Shown: in pieces, positions 43,673-51,929 of the stretch
Layout of the letters: each line of letters begins with the position of its first letter
Numbering within the stretch: position 1 is the first letter of the stretch
From: Variovorax sp. HW608
GTDB taxonomy: Bacteria; Pseudomonadota; Gammaproteobacteria; Burkholderiales; Burkholderiaceae_C
Length of the DNA: 64,000 nt
Assembly (NCBI RefSeq): GCF_900090195.1
Contig: NZ_LT607803.1
Span: forward strand, 4,366,229-4,430,228
Direction: 5' to 3'
Position numbers and translations under genes: made by a program
Notes under the pieces: generated by a model
What the model was told of the DNA's origin: nothing
What the model saw: only the letters and a program-made list of their open reading frames with translations
Databases searched by the model: none

Positions 43673-45321
43673 TCGCCGCCACCGCCCTGCTTGCGATCCT
43701 GCTCGGCGTCGGGGTGATGGTGCCGCTCGCGCTCGGGCTGCCGCTGCTGCTGCTCGTGGCCTGCGCCTCGAAGCGGCTGCGTCGCCGCATGCCGCGCCTG
43801 TTCGTGATCGCGCCGGTGCCGGCCCTGCTCGCGGCGCTGTTCGATGCGGATGCGGGCAGCTTCGAGCTGGGCAACCAGGCCTTCGCGCTGCGCTTCTCGC
43901 TCGATGCGCCGGGCGCGATGCTGCTCGGCGTGGCGGCGCTGCTGTGGATCGCATCGGGCCTCTATGCCGCGCGTTTCCTGCGCGGCCGCGCCGAGCCCGA
44001 CGGCTTCATCGTCTGCTGGCTGATGACGCTCGCCGGTTGCGTCGGCGTGTTCCTGGCGGCGGACCTGATCGGCTTCTACTTCCTGCTCGCGGTGCTGAGC
44101 GTGGGCGCGAGCGGCCTCGTGCTGCAGGGCGAGGGGCCGGACGCGATGCGCGCCGGCGCTGTGTACCTCGCGCTCGCGCTGCTGGCGGAGGCCTTCCTGC
44201 TCGCGGGCCTCGTCCTCATGGCGAACGCGACGCCCGATGGCAGCCTGCTGATCAGCGATGCGGTGGCCGCGCTGCCCGATTCGCCGACGCGCGATCTCAC
44301 CGTGACCCTGCTGCTCATCGGCCTCGGCATGAAGGCGGGCCTGGTGCCGCTGCACTTCTGGATGCCGCTGGCCTACACGGCCGCGCCGATTCCCGCCGCC
44401 GCGGTGATGAGCGGCGCGGTGGTCAAGGCGAGCGTGATCGCTCTGCTGCGCTTCCTGCCGCTCGACGTCGCGCTGCCCGGCTTCGGCCAGGCGCTCGCGG
44501 TGCTCGGCCTCTTCGGTGCGCTCTACGGCGTGCTGATCGGCATCACGCAGCGCGACCCGAAGACCGTTCTCGCCTATTCGAGCGTGAGCCAGATGGGCTT
44601 CGTGGTCGCGGTGATCGGCATGGGGCTCGCGGCGGGCGATGCCGGGGCGCCGGTGGCCGCCGCGTTCTATGCGGCGCACCACCTGCTCGTGAAGGGTTCG
44701 CTCTTCCTCGCGGTGGGTGTCGTCGCGCTCACGGGCCGGCGGCATCTGTGGCCGATGCTGCTGCCGGCGGCCATCATCGCGCTCGGCCTCGGGGGCCTGC
44801 CGCTGACCGGCGGCTCGCTCGCCAAGTACGCGGCCAAGGACCTGCTCGGCGACGGGCCCGCAGGCACGGTGGCGGTGCTGTCGTCGATCGCCTCGACGCT
44901 CCTGATGATCCACTTCACCCGCCGTCTGGCCGAGAGCACCGCGGTCGATGCCAACGCGCGCGCACCCGGCGTGCTGGCCTTCGCCTGGATCGCGATGGCC
45001 CTGGCATCGCTGGTCGTCCCGTGGCTGCTCTATCTGGACTTTCCGATCGAAGCGCTGCCGAAGGCGCTCGCGCCGGCCGCGCTGTGGGATGCGCTGTGGC
45101 CGGTGCTCGTCGGCGCGCTGCTGGCGTTCGTGCTCGACCGGTTCCGGGGCCTGCCGCGCGTGCCTGCCGGCGACCTCGGCATCGCGCTGGGCGGCCTCGA
45201 GGGCCCGGCCCTTTCGGCGGGCGCCGCGCTCGAACGCACCGACACCTTCCTGCGGCGTTGGCCGGTGGCCTGCGTCGTGATGCTGGCCGTCACGCTGCTC
45301 TTCGTCTGGGCCTTCCTCTGA
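43669..45321 (+). CDS. Second NuoL/M/N-like antiporter subunit lacking the helix 5 Glu
   Basis: A 550-residue membrane protein of the proton_antipo_M family. Helix 7 Lys (K222 in GMKAGLVPLHFWMP) and helix 8 Lys (K253) are conserved, but the helix 5 Glu is Ala (A141 in GFYFLLAVLSVG), the position equivalent to E154 of the preceding subunit. The first 110 residues and the last 80 differ from standard MnhD, and the C-terminus includes a basic loop and a final helix. It may take the place of the missing N-terminal MnhA half, or be an MbxH'-like extra subunit. GTG at 43669 overlaps the preceding stop. The gene ends 13 bases before the outer-membrane factor. Confidence 0.9.
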   Translation: MIAATALLAILLGVGVMVPLALGLPLLLLVACASKRLRRRMPRLFVIAPVPALLAALFDADAGSFELGNQAFALRFSLDAPGAMLLGVAALLWIASGLYAARFLRGRAEPDGFIVCWLMTLAGCVGVFLAADLIGFYFLLAVLSVGASGLVLQGEGPDAMRAGAVYLALALLAEAFLLAGLVLMANATPDGSLLISDAVAALPDSPTRDLTVTLLLIGLGMKAGLVPLHFWMPLAYTAAPIPAAAVMSGAVVKASVIALLRFLPLDVALPGFGQALAVLGLFGALYGVLIGITQRDPKTVLAYSSVSQMGFVVAVIGMGLAAGDAGAPVAAAFYAAHHLLVKGSLFLAVGVVALTGRRHLWPMLLPAAIIALGLGGLPLTGGSLAKYAAKDLLGDGPAGTVAVLSSIASTLLMIHFTRRLAESTAVDANARAPGVLAFAWIAMALASLVVPWLLYLDFPIEALPKALAPAALWDALWPVLVGALLAFVLDRFRGLPRVPAGDLGIALGGLEGPALSAGAALERTDTFLRRWPVACVVMLAVTLLFVWAFL

Positions 45322-45334
45322 GCTTTTTTTTTCG

Positions 45335-46822
45335 ATGTTTCGATCGATGCCCCACTCCACACCCACTCCAGCGCGCCAACGCGACACGCGCAGGCTCGCG
45401 GCGGCTGCGCTGGCCGCCGTCGCCATGGCCTTCACCGCTTGCACCGTCGGTCCCGATTACCGGCGCCCCGAGGTGCAGGCACCCGCCGCATGGCGCATCG
45501 ACTATCCGAGAGCCGCCGACGTGGCGAACACCCGATGGTGGGAGCAGTTCGGCGACCCGGTGCTGGGCGAGCTCGTCGAAACCGCGCTGCAGGGCAACCT
45601 CGACGTGCGCGTGGCGGCGGCGCGGATCGACCAGTTCATCGGCACGCTGGGCACGGTGCGCTCGCAGTTCTATCCGCAGCTTGCGTACAGCGGCGCGGCG
45701 AGCCGCAGCCGCGCGAGCCGCGTCGGGCAGCCGCCAGTCCCGGAGCCGGCCGATCCGTACTTCACGCTCTACCAGGCCGCGCTCGGCGCGAGCTGGCAGA
45801 TCGATCTCTTCGGCCGGGTGCGGCGCCTCGGTGAAGCGGCGCAGGCGCAGGTCTACGCGAGCGAGCAGGCGCAGCGCGGCGTGGTGCTCACGCTCGTCGC
45901 CGGCGTCGCAACGAGCTACATCACGCTGCGCGGACTGGATCGCCAGCGCGAGATCGCGCTGGCGACCGCCGCCAACTTCGGCGAGACGGCGCGCATCTTC
46001 GATCTGCGCTTCAAGTCCGGGATCGTCTCGAAGACCGAGGTCATGCAGGTGCGCTCCCAGCAGCAGCAGGCGCTGGCATCGATCCCGGTGATCGAGCAGC
46101 AGATCGCCGCGGTGGAAGGGCGCATCTCGATCCTGCTCGGGCGCGACCCGGGGCCGATCCCGCGCGGCAAGACCATCGACGAGCTCGTGGCGCCGCTGGT
46201 CCCGGCGGACCTGCCGTCGAGCCTGCTCGAACGCCGGCCCGACATCCTGCAGGCCGAGCAGAACCTCGTCGCTGCCAACGCCAGCATCGGCGCGGCGCGC
46301 GCGCTGTACTACCCGAGCATCGCCCTCACCGGACTCTACGGCTCGACCAGCACCGCGGCGGGGAGCTTCCTCCGCGGCCCGGCGACCGCGTGGCAGGCGG
46401 CTGCCAGCATGACCGGACCGATCTTCACCTTCGGTGCGATCGAAGGGCAGGTCCGCTCCGCCGAGGCGCAGAAGGCGCAGGCGGAGCTGGTCTACCAGTC
46501 GGCCATCCTCAACGCCTTCCGCGACACCAACGACGCGCTGATCGGCACCCAGAAGACCATCGAGGGCGTTGCGTTCCAGCGCGAGCGAGTGATCGCTTTG
46601 CGTGAGTCCGCGCGGCTGTCGCGGCTGAAGTTCGAGAGCGGGCTGATCGGCTACCTCGAAGTGCTGGTGGCCGACACCGATCTCTTCGCGGCCGAGCTCG
46701 CGCTGGTGGGGCTCACGACCGACCGCTACACGCAGGTGGTCAATGTCTACCAGGCGATGGGCGGGGGCTGGGTGGACGTCGCGGACTCGATGACGCCCCG
46801 GCCGGTGGGGTCGATCAAGTAA
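45335..46822 (+). CDS. RND outer-membrane factor lipoprotein (NodT/OprM family)
   Basis: A 495-residue TolC-like channel subunit. Lipobox AFTAC with Cys near residue 36, then TVGPDYRRPEVQAP, the standard start of NodT-type lipoproteins. Two repeats of the outer-membrane efflux domain follow, with LGASWQIDLFGRVRR in the first and SMTGPIFTFGAIEGQVRSAE in the second. It should complete the tripartite pump with the adaptor and permease 6 kb upstream, from which it is separated by the antiporter genes. The ATG at 45335 is preceded by a T9 run and no Shine-Dalgarno, so coupling to upstream translation is likely. ATG 45347 is an alternative. Confidence 0.93.
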   Translation: MFRSMPHSTPTPARQRDTRRLAAAALAAVAMAFTACTVGPDYRRPEVQAPAAWRIDYPRAADVANTRWWEQFGDPVLGELVETALQGNLDVRVAAARIDQFIGTLGTVRSQFYPQLAYSGAASRSRASRVGQPPVPEPADPYFTLYQAALGASWQIDLFGRVRRLGEAAQAQVYASEQAQRGVVLTLVAGVATSYITLRGLDRQREIALATAANFGETARIFDLRFKSGIVSKTEVMQVRSQQQQALASIPVIEQQIAAVEGRISILLGRDPGPIPRGKTIDELVAPLVPADLPSSLLERRPDILQAEQNLVAANASIGAARALYYPSIALTGLYGSTSTAAGSFLRGPATAWQAAASMTGPIFTFGAIEGQVRSAEAQKAQAELVYQSAILNAFRDTNDALIGTQKTIEGVAFQRERVIALRESARLSRLKFESGLIGYLEVLVADTDLFAAELALVGLTTDRYTQVVNVYQAMGGGWVDVADSMTPRPVGSIK

Positions 46823-46837
46823 CACTCAAGTTTTCCT

Positions 46838-46874
46838 GCGAGCGGCCGATAAGCCTGTTGCGGCAGGCGCTCGC
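46838..46874 (+). terminator. Possible terminator-like hairpin after the efflux operon
   Basis: A nested stem, outer GCGAGC/GCTCGC and inner GCCTG/CAGGC with loop TTGCGG, begins 15 bases after the outer-membrane factor stop. No U-tract follows, so if it terminates transcription it does so weakly or with help; it could also protect the 3' end of the long mRNA. Confidence 0.35.
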
Positions 46875-46908
46875 GGATTCCGGCGAGCCTGTCTCGTGAG
46901 GAGCGGGT

Positions 46909-47526
46909 GTGAGTCTGGGAATCGCGGGTGCTGGCGTGCATGCGGCGCTGTCGGGCTTCAATGCCTTCGAGGTGCTGGCGACCGCGGGGCCGCTGGCGGG
47001 GTTGATCGCCGTCGTCCAGGTGCGCGCGCGCCGACATCGACGGCGCATGCTGCTGGCCGAAGCGGCCAGCCGTGCGACCCGGACGGTGTTCGTCGAAGTG
47101 CCCGGCACCGGCGCCTCGGGGCCGGATTCCGTCCGCTTCGAACTCACGCCCCAGCTGCTCGGATGGCTGTCGGCGGCCCACAGCGGCTCGCTCGCCGGGA
47201 TGGACACGCCCGATGCGGTGATGCTCGCGTTCGATGTCGGCGCCACCTGGATCGGGCCCGGGGGTGACGAAGAGCCGCACAGCCAGCTCGTCGCGACGCG
47301 CGAGCGCTTCTACGTCCGCTGCGTGGACACCCGCTGCCACAGTGCCGAGATTTCGCTCTCGGTGATGCTCGACGCGCACCGGAGCCTGCCCGAAGGCGAG
47401 CCGCTGCACTGTACGAGGGATGGCCAGATCCGCACCACGCCCATGCGGCGGCTGCGTGCGCCTTCCATGCCGGCGGCGCCGAAGACCTTCTACTGGGTGC
47501 GCGCCGGCCGCGGCGAGCAGCATTGA
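46909..47526 (+). CDS. Hypothetical protein with one N-terminal membrane segment
   Basis: A 205-residue protein, not recognised. One hydrophobic segment (about 18–38) is followed by a strongly basic stop-transfer stretch (RARRHRRRM), so the C-terminal 160 residues probably face the cytoplasm. That part looks beta-rich, with VFVEVPGTG, VMLAFDVGATWIG and FYVRCVDTRCHSAEISL. GTG at 46909 with GAGGAGCGG upstream. It stands alone between the efflux operon and the dehydrogenase gene. Confidence 0.65.
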   Translation: MSLGIAGAGVHAALSGFNAFEVLATAGPLAGLIAVVQVRARRHRRRMLLAEAASRATRTVFVEVPGTGASGPDSVRFELTPQLLGWLSAAHSGSLAGMDTPDAVMLAFDVGATWIGPGGDEEPHSQLVATRERFYVRCVDTRCHSAEISLSVMLDAHRSLPEGEPLHCTRDGQIRTTPMRRLRAPSMPAAPKTFYWVRAGRGEQH

Positions 47527-47658
47527 CCCGGCGCGGGCGGGCCGTTGCCAACGGCGCTAGGATGCGCGCTGCGCCCGGCGCCGCCCCCGGCGGCCGGCCT
47601 TCGCCGCGTTCGATTCGCCCGAACCGGCACACCCCCCTCACGGATTCAAGGACCCAGC

Positions 47659-49104
47659 ATGACTTCAGCCAGTTATCCCGACACGCGCCTGCTCATCGAC
47701 AACGAATGGTGCGACGCCGCGAGCGGCAAGACGTTGAATGTGATCAATCCCGCGACCGGCAAGGCCATCGGCAAGGTCGCCCATGCCGGCATCGCCGACC
47801 TCGATCGCGCGCTGGACGCGGCGCAGCGCGGCTTCTTGGCCTGGCGCCGAGTGCCGGCCAACGAGCGCGCCGCGATCATGCGCCGTGCTGCCGGCCTGGT
47901 GCGCGAGCGCGCCGCCGACATCGCCCGCGTGCTCACGCAGGAGCAGGGCAAGCCCTTCGTCGAAGCGCGCGGCGAGGTGCTGGCCGGCGCCGACATCATC
48001 GAGTGGTTCGCCGACGAAGGCCGCCGCGTCTACGGCCGCATCGTGCCGTCGCGCAACCTGAACGCGCAGCAGCTGGTGATCAAGGAACCGGTCGGTCCGG
48101 TGGCAGCCTTCACGCCGTGGAACTTCCCGATCAACCAGATCGTGCGCAAGCTGGGCGCGGCGCTCGCGAGCGGCTGCTCCTTCCTCGCCAAGGCACCTGA
48201 AGAGACGCCCGCTTCGCCGGCCGCGCTGCTGCAGGCCTTCGTCGACGCCGGCGTGCCGAAGGGCACCGTCGGGCTGGTGTTCGGCGATCCGGCCGAGATC
48301 TCCGGCTACCTGATCCCGCATCCGATCATCCGCAAGGTGACCTTCACCGGCTCGACGCCGGTCGGCAAGCAGCTCGCCGCGCTGGCCGGTGCGCACATGA
48401 AGCGCGCCACGATGGAACTGGGCGGCCACGCGCCGGTGATCGTGGCCGAGGACGCCGACGTCGAACTCGCGGTCAAGGCCGCGGGCGCGGCCAAGTTCCG
48501 CAACGCCGGCCAGGTCTGCATCTCGCCGACCCGCTTCCTGGTGCACAAGAGCCTCTGCGACGCCTTCGCGAAGGCGATGGTGAAGCACGCCGAAAGCCTC
48601 AAGCTCGGCGACGGCCTGGCCGAAGGCACCACGCTCGGCCCGTTGGCCAACGCGCGCCGCCTGAGCGCGATGGCCAAGGTGATCGAGGACGCCCGTGCCA
48701 CCGGCGCGACGGTGGCGACCGGCGGCGAGCGCGTGGGCAGCGACGGCAACTTCTTCGCCCCGACCGTGCTGACCGACGTCTCGCTCGAAGCCGACGTGTT
48801 CAACAACGAACCCTTCGGCCCGATCGCGGCGATCCGCGGCTTCGACACCATCGAGGAAGCCATCGCCGAAGCCAACCGCCTGCCCTATGGCCTGGCCGGC
48901 TACGCCTACACCAAGTCCATCAAGAACCTGCACCTGTTGTCGCATCAGCTCGAAGTGGGCATGCTCTGGGTCAACCAGCCCGCGACGCCGACGCCGGAAA
49001 TGCCCTTTGGCGGCGTGAAGGACTCGGGCTATGGTTCGGAAGGCGGCCCCGAAGCCATGGAGGCCTACCTCGTGACCAAGGCCGTGTCGGTCACGGCCGC
49101 TTGA
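47659..49104 (+). CDS. NAD(P)-dependent aldehyde dehydrogenase, succinate-semialdehyde type
   Basis: A 481-residue aldehyde dehydrogenase. [19 protein letters not shown] is the cofactor segment, catalytic Glu E253 in MELGGHAP and Cys C287 in [11 protein letters not shown]. The GabD/SSADH-like features are [19 protein letters not shown] and NQPATPTPE. It oxidises succinate semialdehyde or a similar omega-aldehyde acid to the diacid. The ATG at 47659 (MTSASYP) is the family start; the longer frame from 47545 adds an Ala/Pro/Arg stretch. It is a single gene with no GABA transaminase nearby. Confidence 0.9.
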   Translation: MTSASYPDTRLLIDNEWCDAASGKTLNVINPATGKAIGKVAHAGIADLDRALDAAQRGFLAWRRVPANERAAIMRRAAGLVRERAADIARVLTQEQGKPFVEARGEVLAGADIIEWFADEGRRVYGRIVPSRNLNAQQLVIKEPVGPVAAFTPWNFPINQIVRKLGAALASGCSFLAKAPEETPASPAALLQAFVDAGVPKGTVGLVFGDPAEISGYLIPHPIIRKVTFTGSTPVGKQLAALAGAHMKRATMELGGHAPVIVAEDADVELAVKAAGAAKFRNAGQVCISPTRFLVHKSLCDAFAKAMVKHAESLKLGDGLAEGTTLGPLANARRLSAMAKVIEDARATGATVATGGERVGSDGNFFAPTVLTDVSLEADVFNNEPFGPIAAIRGFDTIEEAIAEANRLPYGLAGYAYTKSIKNLHLLSHQLEVGMLWVNQPATPTPEMPFGGVKDSGYGSEGGPEAMEAYLVTKAVSVTAA

Positions 49105-49213
49105 TGCCGCGGGGCGGCGCGTGCTGCGCTTTGCACGGCGCGCAGCATGCATCGCCCCGGTGAGGGCCCGTTCTGCAAGCCAAGCAACGCCGTGCCGGAA
49201 GGATGTATTCATC

Positions 49214-50110
49214 ATGATGAAGCACTCGACATTCCGCCGGCTGGCGCTCTGGCTGTTCATTCTCTTCCTGCCGGCGCTCGTGCCCGCCGTGGCGCTGGCC
49301 GAGTCGCAGGCGCTCGGCGGCGCCGAAGCCCTGCAGGCCAAGTACGCCGCCGTCAAGCCGCAACTGGCGCAGAACGTCTTCGGGCGGCCGCTGGCGCTGG
49401 AATCCAAGGAGGCGTCGGGGCAACTGAGCGGCAGCATCTTCGCGGTGCTGAACCATCCTTTCAGCGAGGTGAGCGCATCGCTCGGCCAGCCGGCGGTCTG
49501 GTGCGACGTGCTGATGCTGCACCTCAACACCAAGTACTGTGCCGTGCGTTCATCGGGCGATGCCACGCAGCTCGACGTCGCCGAGGGCCGCAAGTTCGAC
49601 CAGCCGCTGTCGCAAGCGCAGCGCATCAATTTCGTCTGGCATTCGCCGAAGGTCTCGGCGGACTACCTCGCCGTGTCGCTGACCGCGGAGACGGGGCCGA
49701 TGTCGACGCATGATTACGACATCGACCTCGAAGCGACACCGCTGCCGGACGGCAAGACCTTCATCCATCTCGGCTACTCCTACGGCTACGGCACGGCGGC
49801 GCGGATCGCGATGTCGGCCTATCTCAAGACGCTCGGTGCCGACAAGGTCGGCTTCACCTCCAGCGGCAAGGACTCTTCGGGCGAGCCCCAATACATCGGC
49901 GGCATGCTCGGCGTGGTCGAGCGCAACACCATGCGCTACTACCTCGCGATCGACGCCTACATGGAGCGGCCCACCAAGGCCCAGCTGCCCGACCGCCTCG
50001 CCCTGTGGTTCGACAACACGGAGCGCTACGCACGCCAGTTGCACGAGGTCGAGAAGCAGGACTACCTCGCGATGAAGCGGAATGAATACAAACGAATGAG
50101 CTCCGAGTAG
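49214..50110 (+). CDS. Exported protein of unknown function
   Basis: A 298-residue protein with a signal peptide (MMKHSTFRRLALWLFILFL region; cleavage near ALA|ESQ). The mature part has two Cys (WCDVLMLHLNTKYC, likely disulfide), beta-rich sequence, and a basic C-terminal helix (LHEVEKQDYLAMKRNEYKRM). No family is recognised. Start at 49214 or 49217, with GGAAGG about 11 bases upstream. It is the first of several unrelated small exported proteins between the dehydrogenase and the FixJ-type regulator. Confidence 0.75.
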   Translation: MMKHSTFRRLALWLFILFLPALVPAVALAESQALGGAEALQAKYAAVKPQLAQNVFGRPLALESKEASGQLSGSIFAVLNHPFSEVSASLGQPAVWCDVLMLHLNTKYCAVRSSGDATQLDVAEGRKFDQPLSQAQRINFVWHSPKVSADYLAVSLTAETGPMSTHDYDIDLEATPLPDGKTFIHLGYSYGYGTAARIAMSAYLKTLGADKVGFTSSGKDSSGEPQYIGGMLGVVERNTMRYYLAIDAYMERPTKAQLPDRLALWFDNTERYARQLHEVEKQDYLAMKRNEYKRMSSE

Positions 50111-50160
50111 CCAGTGCGCGCAAACCACAGGAAATCCCTAGGCATCACCCTTGCGTAAAT

Positions 50161-50192
50161 TTCAGATACACATGTATCCTGATGTGTCTGAA
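50161..50192. promoter_or_regulatory. Dyad region and possible promoter upstream of the TTG-start gene
   Basis: An imperfect inverted repeat, TTCAGATACACAT (50161–50173) and ATGTGTCTGAA (50182–50192), encloses a shorter perfect one, GATACA-CA-TGTATC (50165–50178). A TTGCGT (about 50152) with 18-bp spacing to TATCCT (about 50176) could be the promoter that the dyad overlaps. The strong Shine-Dalgarno of the next gene follows at once. Confidence 0.4.
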
Positions 50193-50206
50193 AGGAGGGT
50201 GACCTC

Positions 50207-50542
50207 TTGGACCTCGATTTCCACCTTCAAAAGATCCAGGCGCTGAGCCCCAAGGCCGCCAAGATCGCACTGCGCACACTGGATCGCGATCCGTCCGTTC
50301 CCACCGAATGGGTGACCGCGCTGCGACCGGCCCTGGTCGATCGCAGCGGGGAGTCGCCCTCGTTCGGCGGCACCGACTGGATGACGCTCGCCGCGATCGA
50401 ACGGCCTGGCATACGCCGCTTCACCGAACATTTCGAGAGCCGCGAACAGCGGCATGCGCGGCTTTGGGTCCTGAGCCTGCGCAGCGCCTCGAAACGGCAC
50501 GATCACGCATCGTCCGGCGAAAGCATCTACGGCGGGCTCTGA
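50207..50542 (+). CDS. Small hypothetical soluble protein
   Basis: A 111-residue protein without signal peptide or membrane segment. The N-terminal half looks helical (DLDFHLQKIQALSPKAAKIA), and the C-terminus is His/Ser-rich. It is not recognised. Start codon TTG at 50207 is supported by an unusually strong AAAGGAGG eight bases upstream; there is no ATG in frame nearby. The 277 bases that follow (50543–50819) hold no gene I can support. Confidence 0.6.
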   Translation: MDLDFHLQKIQALSPKAAKIALRTLDRDPSVPTEWVTALRPALVDRSGESPSFGGTDWMTLAAIERPGIRRFTEHFESREQRHARLWVLSLRSASKRHDHASSGESIYGGL

Positions 50543-50819
50543 CGCCCGCCCGGCTATCTCGCCACCGGGCTGCGACGCCCCTTGTTTCCCTTAGCGCGCA
50601 TGGCGCGTCCGGTCTATTGCCCGAAGGGGCATGCGGCGTTGCCCGTCGGGCCGATTTGCAGGCCGCGCGGCGAGCCCCAAGATGGGCGCAGCACCTCCCG
50701 ATGGACTTCGCACTGCGGGCCGGCTACAACACGATCCGGCCAGCGAACGCGTCGGATCGGGACGGGTTCGTTCGCGGATCGCGAGGTCGATGTCAATCTT
50801 CCGAAGCAAAGGGGCGAGG

Positions 50820-51218
50820 ATGCAAAGGAGCGAGGGAATCAGATGGCTGGTGGCCGCCGCGGCGGTGCTGGCCGCGGCATCGGCGGGCGCGCAGCGCCCG
50901 CTCAGCAACTACAACTCGATGCGCGACACGCCGATCACCCGGTTCAGCAAGGCCGACGTCGAGGTCATGACCCGGGCGATCAACAAGGCGCTGGACGGCG
51001 AGGATGGCGTCACCACCAAGTGGGAAAGCGGTGCCAGCGCCAGCGGCAGCGTCACGCCCTCGAAGGATCCGAAAGGCCGCCCCGACTGCAAGCTTGCGCG
51101 CGTGGAGAACCGCCATGGCTCGCTGCAGAACGCCGGCGACTACATCTTCTGCAGGAACAAGAGCAGCGCCAAGGGAGCGCCACAGTGGAAGGTGGCCGGA
51201 CCCTGGTCTGGCAGCTGA
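50820..51218 (+). CDS. Small exported protein, resembles the C-terminal part of 17-kDa surface antigens
   Basis: A 132-residue protein with signal peptide (LVAAAAVLAAASAGA|QRP). The mature part has ALDGEDGVTTKWESGASASG, SVTPSK and two Cys that could pair (PDCKLARVE and YIFCRNK), ending WKVAGPW. The run GVTTKWES…SGSVTP…C…C…W resembles the end domain of Rickettsia 17-kDa-type surface antigens, but the glycine-zipper region of that family is missing. Start at 50820 gives the cleanest signal; ATG 50790 is possible. It is 37 bases before another exported protein. Confidence 0.62.
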   Translation: MQRSEGIRWLVAAAAVLAAASAGAQRPLSNYNSMRDTPITRFSKADVEVMTRAINKALDGEDGVTTKWESGASASGSVTPSKDPKGRPDCKLARVENRHGSLQNAGDYIFCRNKSSAKGAPQWKVAGPWSGS

Positions 51219-51255
51219 TCGATTCTTTCTGTCACATCATCAAGGAGCTTCATTC

Positions 51256-51885
51256 ATGAACAAGCGCTTTGCGGGTCTCGTGCTGGCGGTGTCCGCCACG
51301 CTGGCGGTTCCGGCCTGGTCGCAGGACAAGCCCCAGGCCGCGCCGCCGGACGCCGGCGCGGTCGTCATCGGCCGCGAGCCGGGCGGGGCGGTCGCGGGCG
51401 GGGTGCGCACGCGCTCGGCCACCATCACCAAGATCGATTCCGCGACGCGCGACATCACCCTCAAGCGGCCCGATGGCAACGAGGTCACGATCCGGGCCGG
51501 CGATGCGGTCAAGAACTTCGACCAGCTCAAGGTCGGCGATGTCGTGACGCTGAAACAGGGCGCGGCGCTGCTGGTCGAGCTGCGCAAGGTGGAGGGCGGC
51601 GGCATCCGCCAGCGCACCGACTGGGTCGAGGTGTTCCTTTCGCAGCCCGGGCAGAGCCCCGGCGTGGGGGTGCGGCACACGGTCCATGCGGTGGTCAATG
51701 TCTTCGCCATCGACCACAAGAAGAAGACCGTGACGCTGCGCGGCGTGCGCGAGACGCGCAAGTTCGAAGTCGACGATCCGAAGCTGCTCGATTCGCTGAA
51801 GGTCGGCGACCAGGTGGAGGCGACGCTGGTCCAGGGCGAGGCGCTGTTCGTCGAGCCGAGGGGCAAGGCCGCCAGGAAGAAATAG
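51256..51885 (+). CDS. Exported protein with internal repeat of unknown function
   Basis: A 209-residue protein with signal peptide (cleavage near AWSQ|DKP). The mature domain contains two related beta-rich halves: AVKNFDQLKVGDVVTLKQGAAL and LLDSLKVGDQVEATLVQGEAL (cited in part), each after an ITLKR / VTLRG strand. This suggests a duplicated small barrel, like uncharacterised periplasmic OB- or DUF5666-like proteins. It ends in a basic RGKAARKK. The ATG at 51256 has AAGGAG. Function unknown. Confidence 0.7.
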   Translation: MNKRFAGLVLAVSATLAVPAWSQDKPQAAPPDAGAVVIGREPGGAVAGGVRTRSATITKIDSATRDITLKRPDGNEVTIRAGDAVKNFDQLKVGDVVTLKQGAALLVELRKVEGGGIRQRTDWVEVFLSQPGQSPGVGVRHTVHAVVNVFAIDHKKKTVTLRGVRETRKFEVDDPKLLDSLKVGDQVEATLVQGEALFVEPRGKAARKK

Positions 51886-51929
51886 AGAAACAGGCGAATA
51901 CCGCAGCGCTGCTGCGCGGAGCTTAACCA

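Noticed and set aside
45324..45332. Intrinsic terminator at the T9 run
   Set aside because: No GC-rich hairpin lies directly before the T-run, and the next gene begins three bases later.
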